Part shown: positions 8,049-16,487 of the stretch, in pieces
Layout: each line of letters begins with the position of its first letter
How positions within the stretch are numbered: position 1 is the first letter of the stretch
Program-made: the position numbers and the translations under genes
Notes under the pieces: model-generated
What the model was told of the DNA's origin: nothing
Databases searched by the model: none
What the model saw: only the letters and a program-made list of their open reading frames with translations
Source: Allobosea sp.
Lineage (GTDB): Bacteria > Pseudomonadota > Alphaproteobacteria > Rhizobiales > Beijerinckiaceae
Reading direction: 5' to 3'
DNA length: 64,000 nucleotides
Assembly (NCBI GenBank): GCA_024231975.1
Contig: JAAEQB010000097.1
Span: 1 to 64,000, forward strand

Positions 8049-9020
8049 ATGCATCACGTCGCCTTCGTCGTTTATCCCGGCTTCGAGCTGCTCGACATGT
8101 CCGGGCCGGCGTCTGTCTTCACCAGCGCCAATCGCAGCCTGGGGCTGAGCGAGAAGCCGCCATTCTACGCCATCGACCTCGTATCGGTCGCAGGCGGGCC
8201 CGTGACGAGCAGCAGTGGGGTCGTCGTCGAGACGCGAAGCCTGGAAGAGTGTGAGCGCCAGGCGGTCGACACGCTCCTTGTCGTCGGTGCCGAGCGCGAG
8301 AACCTGTTGCCGATCCTTGCCGATCCTGCCTGGGCCGCATGGCTCCCGAAACTGGCGAGGAAGGCGCAACGGTTCGGCTCCGTCTGTTCCGGAGCGATCC
8401 TCTTGGCAAGGCTTGGGCTGCTCGACAGGCAGCGTGTCGCCACGCATTGGGATGCCTGCACGCCGCTTGCGGCCGCCTTTGCGTCCGTCGCCGTCGATCC
8501 CGACTCGCTTTACGTGGTCGACGGACGGCTCTGGACCTCGGCCGGAGTGACCACCGGCATCGACATGGCGCTCGCCATGGTCGCGCAGGATCTGTCGGCC
8601 GAGATCGCCGGAGAAGTCGCCAAGCGTCTCGTGCTCTACGCGCGCCGCCCCGGCTACCAATCCCAGTTCAGCCCGCTGCTTCAGGCACAGGTGAAGGCTG
8701 ACAGCCCTTTCGCCGAGCTGATCTCCTGGATCCTGACAAACCTTGCTACCCCCCTGGAGGTCCCGGCCCTGGCGGATCGCGCCGGCCTCAGCGAGCGGAC
8801 GTTCCATCGCCGGTTCGTTGCAGCCACCGGCGAAACGCCGGCCCGCTTCGTCGAGACGGCCCGCCTCGACGCTGCACGCATGCTGTTGTGCCGCGGGCTT
8901 TCGCTGAAATCGGTTGCGGCCGAGGTCGGCCTGTCCCCGGCAGCCCGGTTTTCCGAAGCCTTCGAGCGGCGGTTCGGCGTCTCGCCACGCCTGTTTCGCG
9001 AGATGCATGCGGAGTTTTGA
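8049..9020 (+). CDS. GlxA-family transcriptional regulator (DJ-1/PfpI domain plus AraC HTH)
   Basis: The 323-residue protein has an N-terminal DJ-1/PfpI-like domain (VAFVVYPGFELLDMSGP, nucleophile-elbow SVCSGAILLA at about 115, THW downstream) and two C-terminal AraC helix-turn-helix units (VPALADRAGLSERTFHRRF, LKSVAAEVGLSPAARFSEAF). Family members sense metabolites through the first domain and bind DNA with the second. No Shine-Dalgarno lies before the ATG, which directly abuts an inverted repeat; the mRNA may be leaderless. It is divergent from the monooxygenase operon, its likely target. Confidence 0.85.
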   Translation: MHHVAFVVYPGFELLDMSGPASVFTSANRSLGLSEKPPFYAIDLVSVAGGPVTSSSGVVVETRSLEECERQAVDTLLVVGAERENLLPILADPAWAAWLPKLARKAQRFGSVCSGAILLARLGLLDRQRVATHWDACTPLAAAFASVAVDPDSLYVVDGRLWTSAGVTTGIDMALAMVAQDLSAEIAGEVAKRLVLYARRPGYQSQFSPLLQAQVKADSPFAELISWILTNLATPLEVPALADRAGLSERTFHRRFVAATGETPARFVETARLDAARMLLCRGLSLKSVAAEVGLSPAARFSEAFERRFGVSPRLFREMHAEF

Positions 9021-9138
9021 CGAGGCACGGCGAAGACAAGCCGCAATGGCCGCACGATCCGTTCACATATTCCATGCCTTCGATGATCCAACCGGCGCGA
9101 ATGCCCATCGGGTCGGCGCCACGGGCTCGGCGCGCCAA

Positions 9139-9699
9139 TCACGCATAATGCGGCGCGCCATCGGGCCGGTAGTCGAGCACAAGAACCTCGCCATCAAGAA
9201 TCCGATGATCGACCAGTTTGAATTTCTGGTCCGGCATCCCCTTGAAGAAGGGCTCGACGCCGGACTGCGGCAGGATCAGCGGGCAATAGATCAGGCGCAG
9301 CCGGTCCAGCAGGTTCGCCGCAAGAAGCTGGCGGACGATGGAAAGGCTTCCCATCGTCCGGATTTCAGCGCCATGGCCGGCACGTTCAGCACGGAGCGTA
9401 TCGAGAAAGCCGGAACCCAGCACGGTCAGCCCCGGCCAGCCGGCGCTGCCGAGAGCGGAGGAGACGACCCAACCGGTATTTTCGGTCATCTTGCGATACC
9501 CGTCATCTTGGTAAGCCTCGGGGACGCCGCTCAAGGCATCGAGGGTCTTGCGGCCAACCAGGGTGCGATGCGGCTGTGCGCTCTTCTGCGCCAGCCACTC
9601 CATGAATTCCGGCCCGGTGTATCCGTAATAGGCTGGCGATTTCTCGCCCCGCGCCAAGCCATCGATCGACAGCATGATTTCGGAAACGATCTCGGTCAT
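9139..9699 (-). CDS. Dihydrofolate reductase-family (RibD C-terminal domain) protein
   Basis: The 186-residue protein begins MTEIVSEIMLSIDGLARG and contains LVGRKTLDAL and VLGSGFLDTLRAE, matching the RibD C-terminal/DHFR-like fold used by small NADPH-dependent reductases. Such stand-alone proteins are common and mostly uncharacterised. The ATG at 9699 is chosen because GAGGAGAAAG precedes it at good spacing; the longer frame upstream is arginine-rich and looks non-coding. It is convergent with the GlxA-type regulator. Confidence 0.7.
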   Translation of the reverse strand: MTEIVSEIMLSIDGLARGEKSPAYYGYTGPEFMEWLAQKSAQPHRTLVGRKTLDALSGVPEAYQDDGYRKMTENTGWVVSSALGSAGWPGLTVLGSGFLDTLRAERAGHGAEIRTMGSLSIVRQLLAANLLDRLRLIYCPLILPQSGVEPFFKGMPDQKFKLVDHRILDGEVLVLDYRPDGAPHYA

Positions 9700-9859
9700 C
9701 GCTTTCTCCTCATCAACATGCCGGCGGGCAGAGGATCGACCGAGCCGGCGCCTGCGAGATCGGCTTCGGTCGCTGCGCGGGCCTGATCGCTGAAATCCGG
9801 TACTGGCAAACCCGCTGCCGCGGCGCCGCGCCCGAACCACGCCATGGCGAACCGCAACG

Positions 9860-10243
9860 TCAGCACCGGTGATAACGCTGCGGTTTCGCGGCGATCCACG
9901 AGAAGCCCTGGAGCACCAGATCGATCTCGTTGGGGGCGTGTCGCCGCAGAACGACTTCGCCAGGCGTCACGGGGCTGCCGCCCTTGTAGCACTGCGCGTC
10001 GAACCTCAGCCTCGCCCCCGAACGAGTCGCTTGACCCAAATCGCAACCGATCTCGTAGAAGCCGAGCTCTGCCGCCGTGATCGTCAGCACATCGACCTCA
10101 CCGCTGATCGGCTCGCATCGTCCCGGTTGGCTCGACCATTTGCCCTGTATCTCCGCGGGCGCTTCGGCAGTGGCCGGGTGTTGGGCACTCAGCAGCCCAA
10201 GAAGGCAGAAGGCGAGCGATCGCAGTCGATGGTGATATTGCAT
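9860..10243 (-). CDS. Small secreted hypothetical protein
   Basis: A 127-residue protein with a signal peptide (LAFCLLGLLSAQHPATA) and a predicted cleavage near residue 27. The mature part has four cysteines (GRCEP, EIGCDL, AQCYKG, C-terminal RYHRC) that could form two disulfides in the periplasm. I do not recognise a family. It stands alone between the DHFR-like gene and the epimerase gene, all on the minus strand. Confidence 0.5.
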   Translation of the reverse strand: MQYHHRLRSLAFCLLGLLSAQHPATAEAPAEIQGKWSSQPGRCEPISGEVDVLTITAAELGFYEIGCDLGQATRSGARLRFDAQCYKGGSPVTPGEVVLRRHAPNEIDLVLQGFSWIAAKPQRYHRC

Positions 10244-10536
10244 GGTCTTCTGCCTTTCCGTATCGGCCAGGCCTCAAGGGGTCCCTGCAACAATGACGAA
10301 TGAGCTCCACCGGATTCGACATCGGCACGCAAAAATGCGGCTCGTCGGCTGAGGATCGCGAATCTCGTCGGTGCCATGGATGCCGACGACCGCAACAAGG
10401 AACCGTGCTCGCTCGCGGGCTTCTGCGAGGCTGGCTTGGTCTTGGTCCCCGCTTCCATCTCTAGGGAGCGTTCATGCGGGTCTATCGACTGGAGCTTCTG
10501 GCCGGTATGACAAAACTATAGAGATTTCTGCCATGT

Positions 10537-11493
10537 CTACGCGGCCAGTCGCGGCTCATTCCGAATGATCTCGGCAAAGCCCTGCCGCCACGAGGCATGG
10601 CGCGGTGACCAGCCGAGCTCGCTCCTGGCCCTGGCGTTCGAGCCCGCACGCGACTGCGTCATCATGGCGACGATATGCTCTCCCGCCGCGAGACGGCCTA
10701 GCCAGGCAGGGATACGGAACGGCGGTTTTGCGCGAAGCATCGCGGCGAGCTCAGTGAGCCAGTCCTGCACCGGCGCGGGATCATCGTCGACGATGTTGTA
10801 GACGCCTTCGCCACGCTCGACCGCGAGCGCCGTTGCGTCCGCGGCGTCGTCGACATGCAGGAACGACCACCATGCCGTGCCGCCGCCGATCAGCGGCATC
10901 CGGCGCTTTCGGATCTGTTCGATCATCATGGGATCGAAGACGCCGGTGCCGGGGCCGTAGAATCCCCCATAGCGCAGCACGACGCCCGTTATTCCCGGCG
11001 TCGTGGTGACGGCTTTCTCCAGATAGCGGATCGCGTCGAGCGTGCGGCGAAGCTGCTGCGGCGGATCGTCGTCGAGCGGATCGTCCTCGGTTTTCACGAA
11101 ACCGCCGACGCGGGCGTAAGGCCAGCCGCAGAAGCTCTGCGCGACGATCCGCTTCACACCGCAGTCGTGCGCCGCCGCAAGCAGATGATCGGTTCCGGCA
11201 GTGCGCAGCCGGTTGCTGTTCGCGAAGGCGCGGTCGAAATGGCGCAGGTCCGAAGCGCCCTTCAGGTCCGTCAATTGATGCACGATCACATCCGGGCGCG
11301 CGGCCGCGACTGCAGCCCGGATGGCCTTCTCATCGAGCGCGTCGGCGATGACAGGCTCGGCGCCGAGCTCCCGCAGGAAACCGGTCTTCGCCGGCGCTCG
11401 CGTCAATCCGACGACGCTGTGGCCCTTGCCGACCAGACGCGGAACCAGGCTGCGTCCGACGGCCCCTGTCGCACCGGCAACGAAAATGCGCAT
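10537..11493 (-). CDS. NAD-dependent epimerase/dehydratase family protein
   Basis: The 318-residue extended SDR has the N-terminal dinucleotide motif VAGATGAVGRSLVPRL and later VLRYGGFYGPGTG and FLHVDDAADATALA, typical of atypical NAD(P)-binding epimerase-like proteins. The canonical YxxxK pair is not evident, so catalysis is uncertain. It diverges from the TetR gene, with a palindromic operator between their starts, and is therefore a likely TetR target. The 293 bp between this gene and the next minus-strand gene (10244-10536) show no gene I would call. Confidence 0.75.
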   Translation of the reverse strand: MRIFVAGATGAVGRSLVPRLVGKGHSVVGLTRAPAKTGFLRELGAEPVIADALDEKAIRAAVAAARPDVIVHQLTDLKGASDLRHFDRAFANSNRLRTAGTDHLLAAAHDCGVKRIVAQSFCGWPYARVGGFVKTEDDPLDDDPPQQLRRTLDAIRYLEKAVTTTPGITGVVLRYGGFYGPGTGVFDPMMIEQIRKRRMPLIGGGTAWWSFLHVDDAADATALAVERGEGVYNIVDDDPAPVQDWLTELAAMLRAKPPFRIPAWLGRLAAGEHIVAMMTQSRAGSNARARSELGWSPRHASWRQGFAEIIRNEPRLAA

Positions 11494-11512
11494 GGCAGCA
11501 CCTCCTGGCTTG

Positions 11513-11536
11513 ATAACCTACTTATGAGTAGGTTAT
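11513..11536. promoter_or_regulatory. Palindromic TetR operator
   Basis: Perfect 10-bp arms ATAACCTACT and AGTAGGTTAT around a 4-bp centre lie between the divergent epimerase (start 11493) and TetR (start 11548) genes. Size and symmetry are those of a TetR-family dimer site. Its overlap with an upstream in-frame ATG (11524) argues that translation starts at 11548 instead. Confidence 0.7.
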
Positions 11537-11547
11537 ACTTGCTTCCG

Positions 11548-12144
11548 ATGAATTCAAGGGTAAGAAGGCGCCTGAGCGCCGAAGAGCGCCGGGCGACGAT
11601 CATCGAGGCGGCGATCTCCGCCTTCGCCCGTGAGGGCTATGATGCGACGAAGATGGACGCGATCGCAGCGGGTGCGGGGATTACCAAGCCGGTACTCTAC
11701 GATCATTTCCCGTCGAAGCAGGCACTGTTCCTGGCCGTGCTTCAGTCGATCCGCGACGCTCTGCTCGCCAGGGGCGAAGCGATCGCGCAGCAGGACGCCG
11801 ATCCCGAGCAGAGGTTTCGCCGCTCGGTCGACGCCTTTCTCGCCTTCGTCGAGCAGGCGCCGGGGGCGGCACGGGTGCTGCTGACGGTGCCGGCGGGCGA
11901 TCCGGTTGCGGCGAAGGTCTCGCGCGAGGTCCAGGCCGGCGCGTCCGCCGGCATCGCCGCCCTTCTGGCCGCGTTCATGCCGGATCGCACGCCATGGCAG
12001 CGACAGGCTGCGGCTGCGTTTCTGAAAGAGGGCCTCCACGCGATCGCGGTGTGGTGGCTCGACCATCCGGGCCCGAGCCGCGCGGAGATCGTGGAGATCG
12101 TCCTGGATACGACATGGCGGGGATTGCGAGGGCAGGCGCGCTGA
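11548..12144 (+). CDS. TetR-family transcriptional regulator
   Basis: The 198-residue protein has a TetR DNA-binding domain at residues 9-55 (RRATIIEAAISAFAREGYD, then TKMDAIAAGAGITKPVLYDHF) and a helical C-terminal ligand domain similar to TetR_C types. It faces the epimerase gene across a 24-bp palindrome and likely represses it and itself. The following membrane-protein gene starts about 40 bp downstream and may be co-transcribed. An upstream in-frame ATG at 11524 lies within the operator. Confidence 0.85.
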   Translation: MNSRVRRRLSAEERRATIIEAAISAFAREGYDATKMDAIAAGAGITKPVLYDHFPSKQALFLAVLQSIRDALLARGEAIAQQDADPEQRFRRSVDAFLAFVEQAPGAARVLLTVPAGDPVAAKVSREVQAGASAGIAALLAAFMPDRTPWQRQAAAAFLKEGLHAIAVWWLDHPGPSRAEIVEIVLDTTWRGLRGQAR

Positions 12145-12185
12145 AGGACTCCCAAGGCGACGCCGATCGGTCGGAGGAGCTGTGC

Positions 12186-12536
12186 ATGAGGGATATCGCG
12201 CTTCAGAGCGCCGGCCTGCTGGCGATCCTTGTTGCCATCCTGCACGGCGCCATCGCCGAGCTGCAGGTGTTTCCAAAGGCGCAGATCGCGTCGCCGCGCA
12301 CCCGGCGCCTGCTCCGCATGATCTGGCAGGCGAGCACGGTCGACTGGATCTGCATCGGCGCGCTGCTGATCGCCGCGCCGGGCTTGGGGTCCGAGAGTGC
12401 CCGCCATGGGATCATCGCGGCCGCGATCGCCGTCTACGGCTACGCCGCGATCGGCAATGCCGTCGCCAGCCGCGGTCGGCATCCTGGCTGGTGCCTGATG
12501 GGGGGCGTCGTCGGGCTCTCCGTGGCGGGCTGGTAG
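12186..12536 (+). CDS. DUF1304-like small membrane protein
   Basis: A 116-residue protein with about four hydrophobic segments and few charges between them; ILHGAIAELQVF near the N-terminus and the general layout resemble DUF1304 proteins, whose role is unknown. The ATG at 12186 is preceded by GGAGGAGC, which decides the start over longer frames. It sits between the TetR gene and the methyltransferase-like membrane protein, with short gaps, suggesting one transcript. Confidence 0.6.
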   Translation: MRDIALQSAGLLAILVAILHGAIAELQVFPKAQIASPRTRRLLRMIWQASTVDWICIGALLIAAPGLGSESARHGIIAAAIAVYGYAAIGNAVASRGRHPGWCLMGGVVGLSVAGW

Positions 12537-12554
12537 CCGCCCAAAGAGGACGTG

Positions 12555-13229
12555 ATGGACTTGTTCTTGCGCACGCTGAAGGCGGTCGTCATCGGGCTGA
12601 TCGTCCTCGCCGCCCTGGTCTTCCTGCCGGCCGGCACGCTGGCCTACTGGCAGGGCTGGGCGTTCATCGTGGTCTTCAGCCTGTCGACCAATGCGATCGG
12701 CGTCTATCTCGCGCTGACCGATCCGGCCCTGCTCGAACGCCGCATGAAAGCCGGGCCTGCTGCCGAGACCAGGCCGGCGCAGAAGATCATCATCACGCTG
12801 GCCTTCATCATCCTCGTCCTGCTGCCGGTAGTCTCCGCCTTCGATCACCGTTTCGGCTGGTCGCAGGTTCCGGCTTGGCTCTCGGTCACTGGCAATGCGC
12901 TCGTTGCCTTGGGGCTGATGATCGATCTGCGCGTCTTTCGGGAAAATAGCTACGGCGCCTCGACGATCGAGACGATGGAAGGGCAGACGGTGATCAGCAC
13001 CGGCCCCTACGCCCTCGTCCGCCATCCGATGTATCTCGGCGTCCTGGTCATGGTGCTCGGGACGCCGCTGGCGCTTGGCTCCTGGTGGGGCCTTCTTCCC
13101 GCGGCCTGCACCCTCCCGATCCTGATGTTGCGTATCCGCGACGAGGAAACGATGCTGCGCGGCGAGTTGGAGGGCTACGAGGCCTATGCGCGCAAGGTGC
13201 GTTATCGGCTCGTGCCTGGCATCTGGTGA
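12555..13229 (+). CDS. Isoprenylcysteine carboxyl methyltransferase-family membrane protein
   Basis: The 224-residue polytopic protein ends with the family signature: VISTGPYALVRHPMYLG, a hydrophobic segment, then RDEETMLRGELEGYEAY and a basic end. In this family the region binds S-adenosylmethionine at the membrane. Bacterial members often methylate lipids or are uncharacterised. Start at ATG 12555 after AGAGGA; the GTG just before it is the alternative. Confidence 0.7.
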   Translation: MDLFLRTLKAVVIGLIVLAALVFLPAGTLAYWQGWAFIVVFSLSTNAIGVYLALTDPALLERRMKAGPAAETRPAQKIIITLAFIILVLLPVVSAFDHRFGWSQVPAWLSVTGNALVALGLMIDLRVFRENSYGASTIETMEGQTVISTGPYALVRHPMYLGVLVMVLGTPLALGSWWGLLPAACTLPILMLRIRDEETMLRGELEGYEAYARKVRYRLVPGIW

Positions 13230-13283
13230 TTGCGAGGGGAGCGGTCACCTTCCAAATCGCCAGCCCGCCCAGAGATGCGGCAA

Positions 13284-14132
13284 TCAACTCGCGGATGGGC
13301 CGGCGCGGCGCTGTTCCTGCTGCGGCAGCCGGCCTGTCAGCCGGAAAAACAGATTGGAGATGACCTGCACATCGGGCCTGGACAAATAATCCTCCAGAGC
13401 CTCGATATCCGCGTCCAAAACCTCTCGTGTGACGAACCTGCCCTCGACCAGCGCATCGCGGGCATTTTTGATGAGGCTCAGCGGAAATGAGCGTCGCTCA
13501 TGCCCATTCGGGAAGACATGGACGATCGCATCGACATGAACATCGATCACCCCTGCATTCCTGAACAGGTGATGGATGCGTCGCCCGACTGAAAGATCGA
13601 TTCCCTGCGCATGGGCATGGGCGGCATAGGCGGCCAGCAGGCGCGTCCATGCCGGCAAGGGCGGGTCGAAACAGTGGGGGACATAGTCGGCCTCGAAACT
13701 CGCGACCCAGCCGCCCGGCCGTACCAGCGAGACAGCCTCCCGAACGATCCGCTCCGGCTCCGGCACATTGACCAGCAGCAGCCGCAGATGCGCCCCGTCG
13801 AAGCTCGCTTTCGGCAATCGCGTCGCGTATGCGTCGCCCTCGCGCACCTCGACCTGCGACAATCCGCGATCGACTGCGAAGCGGCGCGCCAGCTCGACGA
13901 AGTGCCTGCCCCGATCGATGCCCAGCACCGACCCGGCCGCACCGACGCGCTCGGCTAAGAGATGCAGGGCGCCGCCTGGACCGCAGCCGATGTCGATAAC
14001 CCGCTCGCCCTGCTGGATGCCGATCCGGTCGAGCTGCGCTTCGGAATCGACAGCAAGGGTCATGACCTGGCGCTTGAGGCGCTCGACCTCCGCCTCGCCT
14101 CGACCGAGCAGATAGATATCCGTTTCCGCCAT
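13284..14132 (-). CDS. SAM-dependent class I methyltransferase
   Basis: The 282-residue protein has motif I VIDIGCGPGGALHLLAERV (about residues 45-63), an acidic motif II region LGIDRGRHFVELA and the post-I strand GAHLRLLLVNVPEP, consistent with the Methyltransf_11/31 type. No substrate is evident. ATG 14132 is chosen because GGAGGGTAAT precedes it; the longer frame upstream is low quality. It is convergent with the membrane methyltransferase gene. Confidence 0.75.
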   Translation of the reverse strand: MAETDIYLLGRGEAEVERLKRQVMTLAVDSEAQLDRIGIQQGERVIDIGCGPGGALHLLAERVGAAGSVLGIDRGRHFVELARRFAVDRGLSQVEVREGDAYATRLPKASFDGAHLRLLLVNVPEPERIVREAVSLVRPGGWVASFEADYVPHCFDPPLPAWTRLLAAYAAHAHAQGIDLSVGRRIHHLFRNAGVIDVHVDAIVHVFPNGHERRSFPLSLIKNARDALVEGRFVTREVLDADIEALEDYLSRPDVQVISNLFFRLTGRLPQQEQRRAGPSAS

Positions 14133-14184
14133 ATTACCCTCCACGTGGACGGTCGTTGCGATATCTCGATAATCGCCGGTGCAT

Positions 14185-14589
14185 TCACCGGGACGGCTGC
14201 GACCTCCCTTTGGCCCGCGTCTCGCTGCGCAGCGCATCGTGTTCGGTCCGGGTCAGGCGCCCGATCTCTGCGCGCGCGGCCTCCCTGGCCTTGGCGTCCC
14301 CTTGCCCCTCCGCATAGGTCTGCAGCACGCCGTCACGCCAACGAAACAATACGTAGGAAAAGAAGGCCGGGTTGGAGCGGGTTGCAACCAGGACCATCTG
14401 GTCGGCGCCATCGCACGAAAAAACCTGCCATTCCGCCCCGGCGACCATCTTCATCAGCGGTCCGTAGGAGCAGTCGAGAGGGGGCTGCGCCTGATCGCTC
14501 GACTGTGCATGTGCCAGGATGGTCGCCATGAGGACAGCTGCGAGCAAAGCCATCCCGCGGAGCACTCTTGCGCTTCCGAGTGTCATCAT
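14185..14589 (-). CDS. Small periplasmic hypothetical protein
   Basis: A 134-residue product with a signal peptide (ALLAAVLMATILAHAQ) and a mature part with two cysteines (DCSYG, FSCDG) likely to form a disulfide. The start ATG at 14589 overlaps the stop of the gene before it (ATGA), so the two are translationally coupled. No family recognised. Confidence 0.55.
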   Translation of the reverse strand: MMTLGSARVLRGMALLAAVLMATILAHAQSSDQAQPPLDCSYGPLMKMVAGAEWQVFSCDGADQMVLVATRSNPAFFSYVLFRWRDGVLQTYAEGQGDAKAREAARAEIGRLTRTEHDALRSETRAKGRSQPSR

Positions 14590-15113
14590 CGCGGCGGCAA
14601 TTCGACCCAGAGCGCCCTGGCAAAGCCCCTCCGGTCGAGTTGCCGGATGGTTGCCGTGACCTCGGCCCGCCCGCTCCGGCAACGGTAAGCGTAGATCGTG
14701 TCATGTCCGGTCGCGAAGGCCGGGACGCTTTCCGCCGCGGGATTGTCGCGGCAGAAGCCGTCCGCGCCGGCATTCTTGCGCTTTGCATTCATCTTCGCGC
14801 AGGGCAGATTCGCTCCGACGAAGCAGACCATGACCTTGCCGTTCATGCAGCGATATTGCGCCTGCGTCTCCAGTGAGCCATCGGCCGGCGTCCCCTTGGC
14901 TTCTGGAAACAGCCTCTTGAAAGCCAGCGCCGTCCGATCGCGAAGGACCGGATCATAATCACGAATCCTGTCGTCATTGCCGAGACGAGCGCAGGCTGCG
15001 GCAAGATCTTGTTGTAATTTCGGCTGTTCCTGCGCCATCAGACCATTCAACGGCAGGCCAGCATTCGCAAAAGCGAACATCAAGGTCGTTACGATTACGG
15101 GCGCCCGTACCAT
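14586..15113 (-). CDS. Periplasmic hypothetical protein with conserved cysteines
   Basis: A 175-residue protein with a signal peptide (residues about 1-27) and six cysteines in the mature region (ACARLG, YRCMNG, MVCFVG, LPCAKM, GFCRDN, YRCRSG). The many cysteines suggest a disulfide-stabilised periplasmic protein. Start chosen at ATG 15113: GGAGG lies 5 nt before it, while the ATG at 15125 would place that sequence inside the coding region. It is coupled to the next gene by ATGA and is divergent from the LacI regulator. Function unknown. Confidence 0.55.
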   Translation of the reverse strand: MVRAPVIVTTLMFAFANAGLPLNGLMAQEQPKLQQDLAAACARLGNDDRIRDYDPVLRDRTALAFKRLFPEAKGTPADGSLETQAQYRCMNGKVMVCFVGANLPCAKMNAKRKNAGADGFCRDNPAAESVPAFATGHDTIYAYRCRSGRAEVTATIRQLDRRGFARALWVELPPR

Positions 15114-15274
15114 CTGAACCTCCATGTTTACCTCGATCTCGTATCAGCGGCTGGTGACGATCTCCGTCAGCATTGCAATATCTTTGCTGTCTGACACAGG
15201 GGCACCACTTGCGAACATCGGACAATCGCTGAGAGCAGCCCCTCGAAACGACGCTTGTGAGGCCGGGCGAGTTC

Positions 15275-15305
15275 TGTTAAACGTTTTACTGTTAAACGTT
15301 TAACA
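15275..15305. promoter_or_regulatory. Tandem LacI-family operators
   Basis: A perfect 16-bp palindrome (15290-15305, core TTAAACGTTTAA) lies 10 bp before the lacI-type start, and a near-copy with two changes precedes it (15275-15290). Such A/T-flanked CG-centred palindromes are the normal sites of LacI-family repressors, here most simply autoregulation and control of the downstream transport operon. Confidence 0.7.
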
Positions 15306-15314
15306 GGCCATGGA

Positions 15315-16409
15315 ATGAACACCCGCCGCATAACGATCCGGGATGTTGCAGGCCGCGCGGGGGTGTCCATCGCGACGGTCTCGAATGTCTTCAGCGGCAA
15401 CAAGCCAGTAAACGAAGATCTACGCGAACGCGTGCTGCTGGCGGCGAAGGAGCTGGCGTATCAGGTGGATCGCGCGGCATCGCAGCTGCGCTCGGGTCAG
15501 GCCCGCGTCGTCGGCGTCCTGGTTCCCGATCTCGATGACGTCTTCTTCACCTCGCTGGTCTCACGGCTGGAGGTCCTGGCGCAGGCCGACGGCTACGACA
15601 TCGTCGTCGCGAGCTCCCGCGACGATATCGGCCTCGAGCAGTCGCGCCTGAGCACCTTGCTCGCCTGGCGCCCGTCTGGCCTCATCGTGGTGCCGTGCTC
15701 CGACGAGGTGCCGCAAGCCCTCGCCATCGAAATCGGGCGGCTGCCGATCGTCTTCGCCGACCGTGTCCACCCGGGAGGCTCGGTCGTCGACACCGTCGCG
15801 ATCGACAACCGCGAAGCCGGGGAGATCGCAGCGCGCCATCTCCTGGCACTGGGGCATCGCGACTTCGTTATCGCCGCCTCCAGCCTCGCGATCTCGCCGA
15901 TCCGCGAGCGCGTCCGCGGGGCTGGTGAGCTGATCCGGGAAACGTCCGGTTGCTCGGTGACGGTGATCGAACTCGGATCCGTCGCCGAACATGGTGCCGA
16001 GCTCTTTCGGAACTGGCTCGAGCGGCATCCGCAGCCGAGCGCAGTGATCGCACTGACCAACGTCACGACGCTGAGCGCGCTATCTGCGCTTGCCCGCCTG
16101 AGGATCGATATTCCCGAGCCCGTTTCGGTGGTCGGCTTCGACGATTACCCGTGGATGAGCGCTCGCAAGACGGGGCTGACCGCGATCCGGCAGCCGATCG
16201 TCGAGCTCGCCGCGGCGAGCTGGCAGCGCCTGCGTGCGCGCATGGCGGGCGACAGCGCGCCGACACAGAACATCGTGCTGCAGACGAGCCTGCAAGTGCG
16301 CGACTCCGTGCGCGATCTCACTGCGGCGGCGGACCGTGGCAACCCACGCGATCCCGATCTGCTTCCGAACCCGGAGAGAACGGCCGCGCCGCCCAAGGCC
16401 GTGCACTGA
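15315..16409 (+). CDS. LacI-family transcriptional regulator of block A
   Basis: The 364-residue repressor has the N-terminal HTH and hinge (ITIRDVAGRAGVSIATVSNVF, then AASQLRSGQ) and a periplasmic-binding-protein-like effector domain (VVGVLVPDLDDVFF, VVGFDDYPWM). It is the first gene of the block running to 23405 and probably senses the imported sugar or polyol. Two operator palindromes lie in front of it. The C-terminal 30 residues are proline- and arginine-rich and look disordered. Confidence 0.88.
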   Translation: MNTRRITIRDVAGRAGVSIATVSNVFSGNKPVNEDLRERVLLAAKELAYQVDRAASQLRSGQARVVGVLVPDLDDVFFTSLVSRLEVLAQADGYDIVVASSRDDIGLEQSRLSTLLAWRPSGLIVVPCSDEVPQALAIEIGRLPIVFADRVHPGGSVVDTVAIDNREAGEIAARHLLALGHRDFVIAASSLAISPIRERVRGAGELIRETSGCSVTVIELGSVAEHGAELFRNWLERHPQPSAVIALTNVTTLSALSALARLRIDIPEPVSVVGFDDYPWMSARKTGLTAIRQPIVELAAASWQRLRARMAGDSAPTQNIVLQTSLQVRDSVRDLTAAADRGNPRDPDLLPNPERTAAPPKAVH

Positions 16410-16487
16410 CGAACACCGACTGCGGACACCCAGCGTCCAAACCACCGGGCCGCCAGAGCCCGGAGTGAAGAAATTCTGGAGGAAAGC

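Noticed and set aside
10524..10533. ATTTCTGCCA, similar to one arm of the GlxA-type operator
   Set aside because: A single half-site at the 3' end of the epimerase gene with no promoter nearby; probably chance.
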